From the NCBI GenBank assembly GCA_039961735.1, contig JABRVX010000016.1:1-38805 (forward strand): a DNA stretch of 38,805 nucleotides. Reading direction: 5' to 3'. How positions within the stretch are numbered: the first letter of the stretch is position 1; each line of letters begins with the position of its first letter. Below the pieces are notes generated by a model, which saw only the letters and a list, made by a program, of their open reading frames with translations, did not search any database and was not told where the DNA came from. The DNA comes from Fimbriimonadia bacterium (GTDB taxonomy: Bacteria; Armatimonadota; Fimbriimonadia; Fimbriimonadales; JABRVX01). A program made the position numbers and the translations under genes. Positions 24,995 to 33,381 of this stretch are shown in pieces.

Positions 24995-25131
24995 TGAGAG
25001 GTGCTGACGTCTGGCATGCCGCCTACCACTACCACAGCGCCGGAGGGATCGCTCTCTGTCTTCCCACCCAACCGGTGGGGCCGAGCGTAACTACCTTCCA
25101 CGAGCAGTGTGGCCTGATGCCCCCGGGGCCG

Positions 25132-26685
25132 TCACCTGCGAACCCTGACTCGCCCCTCTCCACTGCGGGACAGAGGCGAGTGGGATTTGATGTATTCGAC
25201 TAGCGCGTCGATGTCCAGCAACCCCGTGTCGTAGCGGTAGCCGGTCGCAGCCTTCAGCACCTCGTGACCATCACCACCCGCGGCAGTGAAGCTGTTCACA
25301 GTCACTCGATAGGTGGTCCCGCGGTCCAACGGCTTCCCCGCAATCATAACGTCGGATACTCTGCTGCCTTGGGGCTTGCCCTGATCAATGACGTAGGATG
25401 TACCTCGAGAGGGGTGAAGCATCCCACCGCCTCCCGCGCCGTGCTCCAGTGACTTGAGCAGATCTTCGCCCGTCAGGTCCATCACGATGAGGGTGTTGTT
25501 GAAGGGTTGCACCGATATGGCTTGCCCATAGGTGATCGGACCGGGCTCGAGGGCGGCCCGCACTCCGCCCGCGTTCATGAAGGCAGCCACCGATCCCTGC
25601 TTGGCCGTGGCCTCCAGCATCGCATCGGTGATCACGTTCGCCATGGTGTTCTCGCCGGGAAAGCTCGCGACGGGGCCGAGCGGTGTGTCGGTAATCCCGA
25701 TTCTCTCGCTCTGCAGGCTCGCGATGGGTCGCTGGAGCGCGGCGATCAGCGACCTTACCACCGGGTCTTCGGACAGGTCCTCGGTTACGGGAATTGGCTC
25801 GGAACCGCTCCAGCCAGTCACCCGTCCCACCTCGTCGAACTGCACCCGAAGCTTGCCAACTATCTTGCCCCACTCCCATGCCTGAACCACGAGCACGGTC
25901 TGCCCGTCTGCGCCGCGTACCACGGTCGGATAGGCTCCCCGCGACTGGGGCGCGCCCGGAAACTCCATCTTGCCGAGGGGCGTGTGGCTGTGGCCGCCCA
26001 CGATCACGTCCACACCTTTCAGCTTTCCAGCCAAGGCCACGTCCTCCGAGTACCCGATGTGCGAGAGCAGCACGATCTTGTCAATCCCGTCGCCCAGCAA
26101 CTTGTCCACCTCTGCCTGAACGCTGGAGAGGAGGTCGCGCATCTCGATGCTCTCGCCGGGAGAGGAGATGGAGAACAGATCCGGCGTGATTGCGCCCACC
26201 ACGCCGATGCGCTGCCCCCCGATCTCGATGACCGTCGAGGGGTGGACGAGCCCCTTCAGATCGGGGTCGGCGGAGACGTCCAGGTTCGCGGCAAGCAGCG
26301 GAAACTGCACGAGCTTAGCGAAAGTAGCCAAAGGCTGCGGCCCACGGTCGAACTCGTGGTTCCCGACCGCCATCGCCTGGTAGCCGACGAGGTTCATGCA
26401 CGCGGCATCGGCAAGTCCCACGTACACGTTGAAGTACAACGTGCCTTGGAAGCTGTCGCCGGCATTCAGCACCAACGGGTTGGGGTTCTCGGCCTTCAGC
26501 CTGGCGATGAGCGCGGCCTGGCGCGCGTAGCCCCCGATCGGGTTGCCCGCGAGTCGGGCCGGTTCCACTCGCGAGTGGATGTCGTTGCTGTGCAGGATGG
26601 TGAGATCGAAGGGCTGCGCGACGGCTACGGCAATCGTGAGCGCCAGCGCGAGGAGGGTGCTGATCGGTCTTGGCTTTTTCATCAC
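25132..26685 (-). CDS. Secreted 5'-nucleotidase/2',3'-cyclic phosphodiesterase (UshA-like)
   Basis: A 517-residue bifunctional nucleotide hydrolase with a signal peptide (ISTLLALALTIAVAVAQP). The metallophosphatase domain has SNDIHSR, NAGDSFQG, VGNHEFDRG, LLSHIGYSED and GGHSHTPLG, which bind the two metals. The C-terminal nucleotide-recognition domain has NAGGVRAAL, VQPFNNTL and FTAAGGDGHEVL. It probably salvages nucleotides outside the inner membrane. The last ~13 residues (LSRSGEGRVRVRR) are encoded by a repeat-like segment at 25143-25161. Start is GTG 26685 or ATG 26682; a TACATT ends 7 nt before the GTG and no Shine-Dalgarno is visible, so the mRNA may be leaderless. Confidence 0.92.
   Translation of the reverse strand: MMKKPRPISTLLALALTIAVAVAQPFDLTILHSNDIHSRVEPARLAGNPIGGYARQAALIARLKAENPNPLVLNAGDSFQGTLYFNVYVGLADAACMNLVGYQAMAVGNHEFDRGPQPLATFAKLVQFPLLAANLDVSADPDLKGLVHPSTVIEIGGQRIGVVGAITPDLFSISSPGESIEMRDLLSSVQAEVDKLLGDGIDKIVLLSHIGYSEDVALAGKLKGVDVIVGGHSHTPLGKMEFPGAPQSRGAYPTVVRGADGQTVLVVQAWEWGKIVGKLRVQFDEVGRVTGWSGSEPIPVTEDLSEDPVVRSLIAALQRPIASLQSERIGITDTPLGPVASFPGENTMANVITDAMLEATAKQGSVAAFMNAGGVRAALEPGPITYGQAISVQPFNNTLIVMDLTGEDLLKSLEHGAGGGGMLHPSRGTSYVIDQGKPQGSRVSDVMIAGKPLDRGTTYRVTVNSFTAAGGDGHEVLKAATGYRYDTGLLDIDALVEYIKSHSPLSRSGEGRVRVRR
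25143..25161. repeat. Repeat-like segment forming the 3' end of the 5'-nucleotidase gene
   Basis: The segment starting CCCTGACTCG and ending CCTCTCC resembles one at 35772-35791 and the scattered CCCTCACCC...CCTCTCC repeats of many genomes. Here it supplies the last codons of the gene, giving a basic C-terminal tail. Confidence 0.4.
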
Positions 26686-26692
26686 GGCGGTG

Positions 26693-26698
26693 AATGTA
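26693..26698 (-). promoter_or_regulatory. Candidate leaderless -10 element of the 5'-nucleotidase gene
   Basis: On the minus strand, GGGGTACATTCACCGCC leads into GTG 26685. TACATT ends 7 nt before this start codon and no ribosome-binding site is seen. Confidence 0.45.
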
Positions 26699-26893
26699 CC
26701 CCGTTCATCGGCTAGGCCCTATGACGAAAGTACCCAGAAGGGATCCGGCGGCAGGGGTAGAATGCTCCGTCGGGGCGTCGTTCCCACGGTTCCCCGTTCG
26801 CCACTCGATCGGTTCTGCGACTTCGCCCAGCCGGCAGCGCGAGAAGACGGACGGGCACGGATCGGCGGACGGCTCGCTTTCCCTGGAGGTTCA

Positions 26894-27685
26894 ATGGCGA
26901 CTAACGCACCTGCGACCACCGGCGCAACGTGCATCGCCCACCCAGTTCGCCAGGACGCATGGTGGGTTACTCCGCTGCTGACCGTGGTGGTCTTCGTCGG
27001 CTTCATCATATACTCGTCGTGGCGAGCGCTGGAAGGTTTCTACCAGCCCGGAACTACACATTTCATCCAAGAGCCTTACGTCTCTCCCTTGTACGCGTTG
27101 CACTTCGTGAAGAGCGGGTGGGGGTTTCTGGCAAGCACCAACGTCTCGCCGGCGCTGTTCGTGTTACCCATACCGCTTTTCTTCCGGCTGACATGCTACT
27201 ACTTCCGGAAGGCCGGCTACCGTTCGTTTCTTGCCGACCCACGGGCGTGCGCGGTGCCGGAAAGTCGCAAGAAGTATGCAGGAGAGACAGTGATGCCTTG
27301 GGTGTGGGTGAACCTGCATCGCATCACCTTCTTCTTCGCCGCCGCGCTGGTGTTTCTCACCTATAAGGACACGGTCGAGGCGTATATCTTCGATGGACGT
27401 TTCGGCATCGGGGTGGGCAGTCTGCTGTACACACTCGAGGCGGTGATGGTGACCCTCTACACCTTCTCGTGCCACTACTTCCGACATCTGGTGGGGGGCA
27501 AGATTGACTGCTTCGACTGCCCGGGCGGTGCCGTGCGCTACAGCCTGTGGCGATGGGTCACGGCGTGGAACGTGAGCCACATGCAGTGGTTCTGGGCCAG
27601 CCTCGTCTCCATCATGTTGATTGACCTGTACATCCGTCTTCTCGGCGCGGGCGTGATACCACAAGACCCCAGGATCGTGTTCTAG
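26894..27685 (+). CDS. sdhC: Succinate dehydrogenase/fumarate reductase membrane subunit
   Basis: A 263-residue membrane protein with five hydrophobic segments (about 23-43, 85-105, 143-160, 173-195 and 229-250), directly followed by sdhA and sdhB. Histidines H142, H194, H198 and H229 lie in or next to helices 3-5 and are candidate heme ligands. One subunit with five helices fits the diheme type B anchor, which exchanges electrons with quinone. The ATG at 26894 has GGAGGT 3 nt upstream and the upstream in-frame sequence is not protein-like. It begins the sdhCAB-cupin operon. Confidence 0.85.
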   Translation: MATNAPATTGATCIAHPVRQDAWWVTPLLTVVVFVGFIIYSSWRALEGFYQPGTTHFIQEPYVSPLYALHFVKSGWGFLASTNVSPALFVLPIPLFFRLTCYYFRKAGYRSFLADPRACAVPESRKKYAGETVMPWVWVNLHRITFFFAAALVFLTYKDTVEAYIFDGRFGIGVGSLLYTLEAVMVTLYTFSCHYFRHLVGGKIDCFDCPGGAVRYSLWRWVTAWNVSHMQWFWASLVSIMLIDLYIRLLGAGVIPQDPRIVF

Positions 27686-27687
27686 CG

Positions 27688-29481
27688 ATGGAAACCTACG
27701 ACAGCTTCGAGTATGACGTGTTAGTGATCGGAGCCGGCGGTGCAGGGCTGCGCGCCGCCATCGCCTCCATCGAGTCGGGAGCGAGCACGGGCTTGGTGTG
27801 CAAGTCGCTGCTCGGTAAGGCGCACACCGTGATGGCCGAGGGGGGCGCCGCGGCAGCTCTGGGAAACATGAACGAGCCGGACGATTGGCGTGTGCACTTC
27901 GTGGACACGATGAAAGGCGGCAAGTTCATCAACCATCCGCGAACGGTGGAAATCTTCGCCAAGGAAGCACCCGACCGTATCCTGGAGCTCGAGAAGTATG
28001 GCGCGGTGTTCGACCGTACGCCGGACGGCAAGATATCGCAGCGCCCGTTCGGGGGGCACCTGTATCGCCGTCTGAATCACGTCGGCGATCGCACCGGTCT
28101 CGAGCTGATTCGCACGCTGCAGGATAAGGCAGTTAGCCTAGACGTGCACACGCACATGGAGGTGACACTAACACGCCTCCTGCTGGATGACGGTCGCGTG
28201 ATCGGGGCCTTTGGCTATGTGCGAGACACCGGGAAGTTCGTGCTGTTCCGCGCCAAAGCGGTGGTGATAGCTACCGGCGGGTGGGGCAAGATGTTTCGTG
28301 TTACCTCCAACTCTTGGGAAAGCACCGGGGACGGTGCAGCGATGGCCTTCTTCGCAGGCGCGCAACTGAAGGACATGGAAATGGTCCAGTTCCACCCGAC
28401 TGGTATGGTCTGGCCTCCGGGTATGAAAGGCATTCTCGTAACGGAAGCCGTCCGAGGCGAGGGCGGCATCCTGACTAACTCGCTTGGCGAGCGCTTCATG
28501 TTCAAAGACGAGTATATGCCCGAGCAGTATCGGGGGCAGTTCGCCGAGGACGAGGCGGAGGCTCGCAGGTGGCTGGACGACAAGAAGAACAACCGACGTC
28601 CCCCCGAGCTTCTGCCTCGAGACGTGGTAGCACGCTCCATCTACAAGGAGGTGCAAGCGGGACGTGGTAGTCCACACGGCGGTGCCTTCCTGGACATTCG
28701 CCACCGTGGGGCAGCGTATATCAAGGCCAAGCTCCCCAGCATGTACGAGCAGTTCCACCGGCTGGGAGACCTCGACATAACGAAAGAACGGATGGAAGTG
28801 GCTCCCACCATTCACTACACGATGGGTGGTATCGCCGCCGACCCAGAGACGTGTGCTACCACCCTGCCCGGGTTGTACGCGGCTGGCGAGTGCGCCTGTG
28901 GTCTACATGGCGCGAACCGATTGGGGGGCAATTCATTGTCCGATCTCCTGGTCTTCGGGCGACGGGCCGGTCTCGCCGCTGCGGAGTTTGCCAAAGCCAA
29001 CGCACCTGGAAAGTTGGACGAAGAACAGGTGGAGGTGGAAACTCGCTCGCTGCTGGCACCGTTCGAAGGTGGCAACGAGAACCCATTCCACTTGCACTCC
29101 GAAGTCCAGGACATCATGGGTGAACACGCAGGGATTGCCCGGACCACTGCGGGTCTAGAAGAAGGTCTAGCGAAGATGCTCGCCGTGAAGGCGCGCCTAC
29201 CCAACCTGAAGGCGGAAGGCGGGCGAGCGTACAATCCTAGCTGGCACACCTGTCGCGACGTGGTGCACATGGTGGCACTCGGCGAGGCCATTCTACGCAG
29301 TGCCGCCGAGCGCAAGGAGAGTAGGGGGGGTCACTGGTATCTGGACTACCCGAACGAGTCGGACGAGTGGGCGAAGAAGAACGTGACTGCTACGTTCGTG
29401 GACGGAGAGGTTCGAATCGGCTCATCGCCAGTTCCGGAGATGTCTCCAGAGTTGAAGGCACTATTCGAGGGGAAGAAGTAA
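27688..29481 (+). CDS. sdhA: Succinate dehydrogenase/fumarate reductase flavoprotein
   Basis: A 597-residue flavoprotein. VLVIGAGGAGLRAAI binds FAD, and KAHTVMAEGG carries the histidine that links FAD covalently in the family. Substrate-site motifs are NHVGDRTG, MEMVQFHPTG, EAVRGEGG and HGANRLGGNSLSDLLVFGRRA. It interconverts succinate and fumarate in the cytoplasm, with the direction not told by sequence. ATG 27688 is 2 nt past the sdhC stop, and its TAA overlaps the sdhB ATG (TAATG). Confidence 0.95.
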   Translation: METYDSFEYDVLVIGAGGAGLRAAIASIESGASTGLVCKSLLGKAHTVMAEGGAAAALGNMNEPDDWRVHFVDTMKGGKFINHPRTVEIFAKEAPDRILELEKYGAVFDRTPDGKISQRPFGGHLYRRLNHVGDRTGLELIRTLQDKAVSLDVHTHMEVTLTRLLLDDGRVIGAFGYVRDTGKFVLFRAKAVVIATGGWGKMFRVTSNSWESTGDGAAMAFFAGAQLKDMEMVQFHPTGMVWPPGMKGILVTEAVRGEGGILTNSLGERFMFKDEYMPEQYRGQFAEDEAEARRWLDDKKNNRRPPELLPRDVVARSIYKEVQAGRGSPHGGAFLDIRHRGAAYIKAKLPSMYEQFHRLGDLDITKERMEVAPTIHYTMGGIAADPETCATTLPGLYAAGECACGLHGANRLGGNSLSDLLVFGRRAGLAAAEFAKANAPGKLDEEQVEVETRSLLAPFEGGNENPFHLHSEVQDIMGEHAGIARTTAGLEEGLAKMLAVKARLPNLKAEGGRAYNPSWHTCRDVVHMVALGEAILRSAAERKESRGGHWYLDYPNESDEWAKKNVTATFVDGEVRIGSSPVPEMSPELKALFEGKK

Positions 29482-30221
29482 TGGCGGAATACACGCTGAG
29501 AGTGTTTCGAGGGGATGCGAAGGGTGGTGAGGAGCGCGAGTACCGCGTGCAGGCAGCGGAGGGCTGGGTGGTCTTGGATGCTATCCATGCTATCCAGAGG
29601 GAGCAAGATGGCTCGCTTGCCTGCCGCTGGAACTGCAAAGCGGCTAAGTGCGGCTCCTGCAGCGCGGAGATCAACGGTATCCCATCACTCATGTGCAAGA
29701 CGCGTCTCGACGCTCTGCCACCCGGGCCAATACGTGTGTATCCTATCAAGACCTTCCCCCTCATCCGCGACCTCGTGACGGACGTGTCCTGGAACTACGA
29801 GCAGGCCAAGAAAATCCAAGCATTCACCTACGATCCGAAGATCGGAGATCAGCCTTTTCGCATTCGGCAGCGTGACGTCGAGCGCGTGCAGGAGTTCCGT
29901 AAGTGCATCGAGTGCTTCCTGTGTCAGAACGTGTGTCACGTCCTGCGCGAACACCAGCTGAAAGATCACTACTTCGGCCCTCGACAGATGATACGTCTCG
30001 CAGGACTCGAGATGCATCCTATGGACATTGCCGATCGCGCCGAGATGATTTGGCAAGAGGCAGGCGTCGGCTACTGCAACATCACCAAATGCTGCGAGGA
30101 GGTGTGTCCCGAGAGCATTCGTATCACGGACAACGGTATCATCCCCCTGAAAGAGCGAGTGATCGATTCGCGCGGCCTGCTTCGCGTGCTCCGAGGCCTG
30201 GTCCGGAGACGGACGGGATAA
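29481..30221 (+). CDS. sdhB: Succinate dehydrogenase/fumarate reductase iron-sulfur subunit
   Basis: A 246-residue iron-sulfur subunit. The [2Fe-2S] ligands lie in CRWNCKAAKCGSC and the following LMC. The C-terminal ferredoxin part has CIECFLCQNVC and CNITKCCEEVCPE for the [4Fe-4S] and [3Fe-4S] centres. It passes electrons between the flavin of SdhA and the heme/quinone site of SdhC. The ATG overlaps the sdhA stop as TAATG. A cupin gene follows 13 nt downstream. Confidence 0.94.
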   Translation: MAEYTLRVFRGDAKGGEEREYRVQAAEGWVVLDAIHAIQREQDGSLACRWNCKAAKCGSCSAEINGIPSLMCKTRLDALPPGPIRVYPIKTFPLIRDLVTDVSWNYEQAKKIQAFTYDPKIGDQPFRIRQRDVERVQEFRKCIECFLCQNVCHVLREHQLKDHYFGPRQMIRLAGLEMHPMDIADRAEMIWQEAGVGYCNITKCCEEVCPESIRITDNGIIPLKERVIDSRGLLRVLRGLVRRRTG

Positions 30222-30234
30222 GAAGGAGGCAAGG

Positions 30235-30555
30235 ATGGACTATCTTTACCTGCTCGATCCGACCGTCGGTGTCGAGCCACCCGTGGACGGCATTCTGAGC
30301 CGTACCTTGCTGGACGACGAATATGCCAAAGTGTTAGTATTCGGCTTCGGCGCTGGGCAGGAGCTTTCCGAGCATACCGCCTCCATGCCGGCGCTTTTGC
30401 AGTTCCTGAAGGGTGAGGCGGACCTCACACTAGGGAAGGACTCCACTTCGGCGGTCGCAGGCACTTGCGTGTACATGAGGCCGAACCTGCCTCACAGCGT
30501 CCACGCCAAGACACCGGTGGTGATGCTGTTAGTATTGATGAAGCGTCCGACATGA
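30235..30555 (+). CDS. Small cupin-domain protein
   Basis: A 106-residue protein with a single cupin fold: FGFGAGQELSEHTASMPALL and GTCVYMRPNLPHSV match the two cupin motifs, with histidines that could bind a metal. The ATG at 30235 has AAGGAGG 5 nt upstream. It follows sdhB by 13 nt, so it is probably the last gene of the sdh operon. Substrate and role are unknown; a link to respiration is only by position. Confidence 0.82.
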   Translation: MDYLYLLDPTVGVEPPVDGILSRTLLDDEYAKVLVFGFGAGQELSEHTASMPALLQFLKGEADLTLGKDSTSAVAGTCVYMRPNLPHSVHAKTPVVMLLVLMKRPT

Positions 30556-30834
30556 GCTCCCAGCGAGTCGGGCGCCATGTCCGTCCACACATTCGCGGTA
30601 ATGACAGACTGGTCCGGCGGCGACACCGCTGGTGGTCATTCTCGCGTAGGCCGAATCCACTGATCTCGGCGTCTTGGCCCGCACCCGCCGGTGCGCACTC
30701 ACAACGCGCCCGGCGCAGGCCCAATGACCGCGCCGGGGTACGAAGTCGGCAGTCGGTGTGGTTTGGGAGGTAAGACGCGGCCTGGGGCGAAGCCTGCCCT
30801 TAGATGTTAGCGAGTAGACGGAAGGGGACTCCCA
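30556..30834. other. Intergenic region, no gene seen
   Basis: These 279 nt lie between the cupin and the SDR gene. Open frames here have no recognisable domain. I see no strong promoter, terminator or repeat. Confidence 0.5.
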
Positions 30835-31851
30835 ATGAAGGTCCTGGTACTTGGCGGTACGCTCTTCATCGGCCCTCAGGTGGTGCGGCGCCTGGTCCGC
30901 GAGGGGTGCGAGGTGACCGTCTTCCACCGCGGAAAGAGCAACGCAGAGCTGCCCGACACCGTCGAGCATCTGCTAGGCGACCGCAACGAGCTTCGTAGTC
31001 ATGCGGACACCCTCCGAGCAGTGGTGCCCGACGTCGTATTGGACATGCGGCCGCTAGACGATACCGATGCAGAGGCGGTCCTCGACGTCTTCGTAGGATA
31101 TGCACGTCGAGTGGTCGCAATCAGCAGCGTGGACGTGTATCGTGCCTACGGCAAACTCCTCGGCAACGAGAAGGGACCTCCCGACCCGGTTCCCCTCACT
31201 GAGGATTCGCCCCTGCGCGAGCGCCTGTACCCCTATCGGGGGGAGACCCCTCGCGCGGCCGACGATCCCAGGCGAAGGCTGGACGACTACGACAAAATCC
31301 TTGCCGAGAAGGTGTTCCTGTCCGACGATCGCCTCCCGGGCACCGTGCTCCGCCTGCCGATGGTGTACGGGCCCCTCGACTACCAGCACCGGCTTTATCC
31401 TTACCTAAAGCGAATGGACGATGGGCGCCCCGCGATTTTACTGGACGAAGCACAATACCGTTGGCGAGACTCTCACGCGTACGTGGGCAACGTGGGGCAT
31501 GCCATCTCGCTCGCTGTGCTTCGCGACGAGGCTGCCGGGCGGGTGTACAACGTAGCGGAGCCCGAGCCGTACACCGAAGCCGAATGGGTGCGGCGCGTGG
31601 GCCGAGCAGTTGGCTGGAAAGGCGAGGTGGTCGCGGTGCCCGCTGGACGCCTAGGCGAGGAGGGCGACTTCACGCACCATCTGGCGGTGGATTCCGGCCG
31701 CATCCGCACGGAGCTGGCCTACACGGAGGAGGTGCCCGAAGACCGCGCGCTGGCCGAAACCATCGAGTGGGAACGGGCTAACCCCCCAGAACCGCGGCCG
31801 GAGTTCGACTACGCCGAGGAAGACCGCATTCTCACCGAGCTTCGAGGCTGA
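30835..31851 (+). CDS. Atypical NAD-dependent epimerase/dehydratase (SDR)
   Basis: A 338-residue short-chain dehydrogenase/reductase-like protein. The N-terminal nucleotide site is VLGGTLFIG (5-13). Downstream are ISSVDVY, DYDKILAEK, LRLPMVYGP and YNVAEPEPYT, typical of the sugar-nucleotide epimerase group. The usual catalytic YxxxK is not present; the tyrosine in DYDKILAEK has lysines 2 and 7 residues later, as in atypical SDR subgroups. The substrate is unknown. ATG 30835 is used because the Rossmann strand begins there. The next gene starts 96 nt on, with its own promoter. Confidence 0.85.
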   Translation: MKVLVLGGTLFIGPQVVRRLVREGCEVTVFHRGKSNAELPDTVEHLLGDRNELRSHADTLRAVVPDVVLDMRPLDDTDAEAVLDVFVGYARRVVAISSVDVYRAYGKLLGNEKGPPDPVPLTEDSPLRERLYPYRGETPRAADDPRRRLDDYDKILAEKVFLSDDRLPGTVLRLPMVYGPLDYQHRLYPYLKRMDDGRPAILLDEAQYRWRDSHAYVGNVGHAISLAVLRDEAAGRVYNVAEPEPYTEAEWVRRVGRAVGWKGEVVAVPAGRLGEEGDFTHHLAVDSGRIRTELAYTEEVPEDRALAETIEWERANPPEPRPEFDYAEEDRILTELRG

Positions 31852-31854
31852 ATG

Positions 31855-31883
31855 TTGCCAAAGCGCGAGTCCTAGGTTAGAAT
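31855..31883 (+). promoter_or_regulatory. Promoter of the di-heme oxidoreductase gene
   Basis: TTGCCA (31855-31860) and TAGAAT (31878-31883) are 17 nt apart, an excellent sigma70-type pair. The leader would be about 58 nt, with GAGG just before the ATG at 31948. Confidence 0.65.
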
Positions 31884-31947
31884 GAAAGGAGTCGCGGTAT
31901 TTAGCGCCGCGAACCATTGGTCCCTGGGGAAAGCAGGAGTGAGGTAG

Positions 31948-33378
31948 ATGCAGCTTGGAAGCCGCGGCCTCGTAGCCGCCATTGCCACGCTGGGGTTGGC
32001 AGGCCTATTCGTCAGCTCCACCGTTTCACAGGCACCGGGAGATACGCCGGTTCTGCCCGGTCACATTGACCAATCGCAAATCGAGAACAACAGGTACTCG
32101 CTCGCCGATCTGGTGAACTTCGGGCGTTTCCTGTTCACTGCCAAGTTCAACAAGCTGGACGGCTTTGGGCGTCCGGCAGCGACCGGAGACGGCAACCCGA
32201 CGAAGCGAATACCGGACTCTGCGCCTTTCATGATTAGAACCTCGGGTCCGGATGCCGGGTCGTGCGCTAGTTGCCACAACGATCCCGAAGCGGGCGGTTC
32301 GGGAGACTTCGTCGCCAACGTGTTCGTACTTGCTCAGGTTCGCGACCCCGTCGTGGAGTCTATCTCGTCGGAGTTCAGCAACGAGCGGAACACACTCGGC
32401 ATGCACGGCTCGGGTGCCATCGAGATGTTGGCCAGGGAGATGACGGCCGACATGCACGCCATTCGTGCGGACGCCATCGCGGCCGCCAAGAGGACGGGCC
32501 AGCCGGTGACTCGCGAACTCAGAACGAAGGACGTCTACTTCGGCAAGATCACCGCAAAGCCCGACGGCAGCGTGGACACCTCGCAAGTGGAGGGAGTCGA
32601 TCCGGACCTGATTATCAAGCCGTTCCACCAGAAGGGCGTGGTGAACTCCGTTCGCGTGTTCACGGTGAACGCATTCAACCACCACCATGGAATGCAGGCC
32701 GTCGAGCGCTTCGGCATGCAACGGACGGGCGAAGCCGACTTCGACGAGGACGGCGTGACGGACGAGCTCTCGGTCGGTGACATTACGGCGGCGACTATCT
32801 TCCAGGTTGCGCTCGCAATCCCGCAGCAAGTGATGCCGAAGAAGGGAAGCGAGATCGCGTCGGTGGTTCGCGGCCAGAACCTATTCGAACAGATCGGCTG
32901 CGCCGACTGTCACCGCCCCGCACTCATCCTAAACAATCCCGTTTACTCCGAGCCCAACCCCTACAACCCGCCGGGCAACCTTCGCCCGCAGGATGTACGC
33001 AGGTCGTTCCAGCTCGACCTCACCAAGCAAGGATTAGGGAACCGGCTCGAGAGACTTCCGGGCGGCAAAGCCATAGTGCGGGCGTACACCGATCTGAAGC
33101 GACACGTAATCTGTGACGAACAGGATCCGTTCTTCGCGAACGAGCGCCTCGTTCAGGGTGGGGTCCCGTTGGACCAGTTCATCACCCGCAAGCTGTGGGA
33201 CGTGGGCAACTCCGGACCCTGGGGCCACCGGGGGGACTGCATGAGCATCGGCGAGGCCATCGTCCATCATGCCGGCGAGGCGCGACCGTCACGGGAAAAG
33301 TACCTGGCACTGACGGAGCAACAGCGACGGGACATCGTGAACTTCCTGAAGACGTTGCAGGTGGTTCCACCTAGGTAG
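31948..33378 (+). CDS. Secreted di-heme c-type oxidoreductase (DHOR / DUF1111-like)
   Basis: A 476-residue exported protein with a signal peptide (residues 1 to about 29) and two heme-c motifs, CASCH and CADCH. FTVNAFNHHHGMQAVERFG is a hallmark of the DHOR (thiol oxidoreductase-like, DUF1111) family, which is related to diheme peroxidases. The natural substrate is not known for most members. Heme attachment would need a cytochrome c maturation system; the ccmA/ccmB genes at the left end are a candidate. ATG 31948 is preceded by GAGG. It converges on the DUF58 gene with only 3 nt between the two stops. Confidence 0.86.
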   Translation: MQLGSRGLVAAIATLGLAGLFVSSTVSQAPGDTPVLPGHIDQSQIENNRYSLADLVNFGRFLFTAKFNKLDGFGRPAATGDGNPTKRIPDSAPFMIRTSGPDAGSCASCHNDPEAGGSGDFVANVFVLAQVRDPVVESISSEFSNERNTLGMHGSGAIEMLAREMTADMHAIRADAIAAAKRTGQPVTRELRTKDVYFGKITAKPDGSVDTSQVEGVDPDLIIKPFHQKGVVNSVRVFTVNAFNHHHGMQAVERFGMQRTGEADFDEDGVTDELSVGDITAATIFQVALAIPQQVMPKKGSEIASVVRGQNLFEQIGCADCHRPALILNNPVYSEPNPYNPPGNLRPQDVRRSFQLDLTKQGLGNRLERLPGGKAIVRAYTDLKRHVICDEQDPFFANERLVQGGVPLDQFITRKLWDVGNSGPWGHRGDCMSIGEAIVHHAGEARPSREKYLALTEQQRRDIVNFLKTLQVVPPR

Positions 33379-33381
33379 GAC

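Noticed and set aside
26761-26893. In-frame ATG 26761 as sdhC start
   Set aside because: The 45 extra residues look random, and ATG 26894 has a strong Shine-Dalgarno; a TAGAAT at 26758-26763 may instead be a promoter for the operon.
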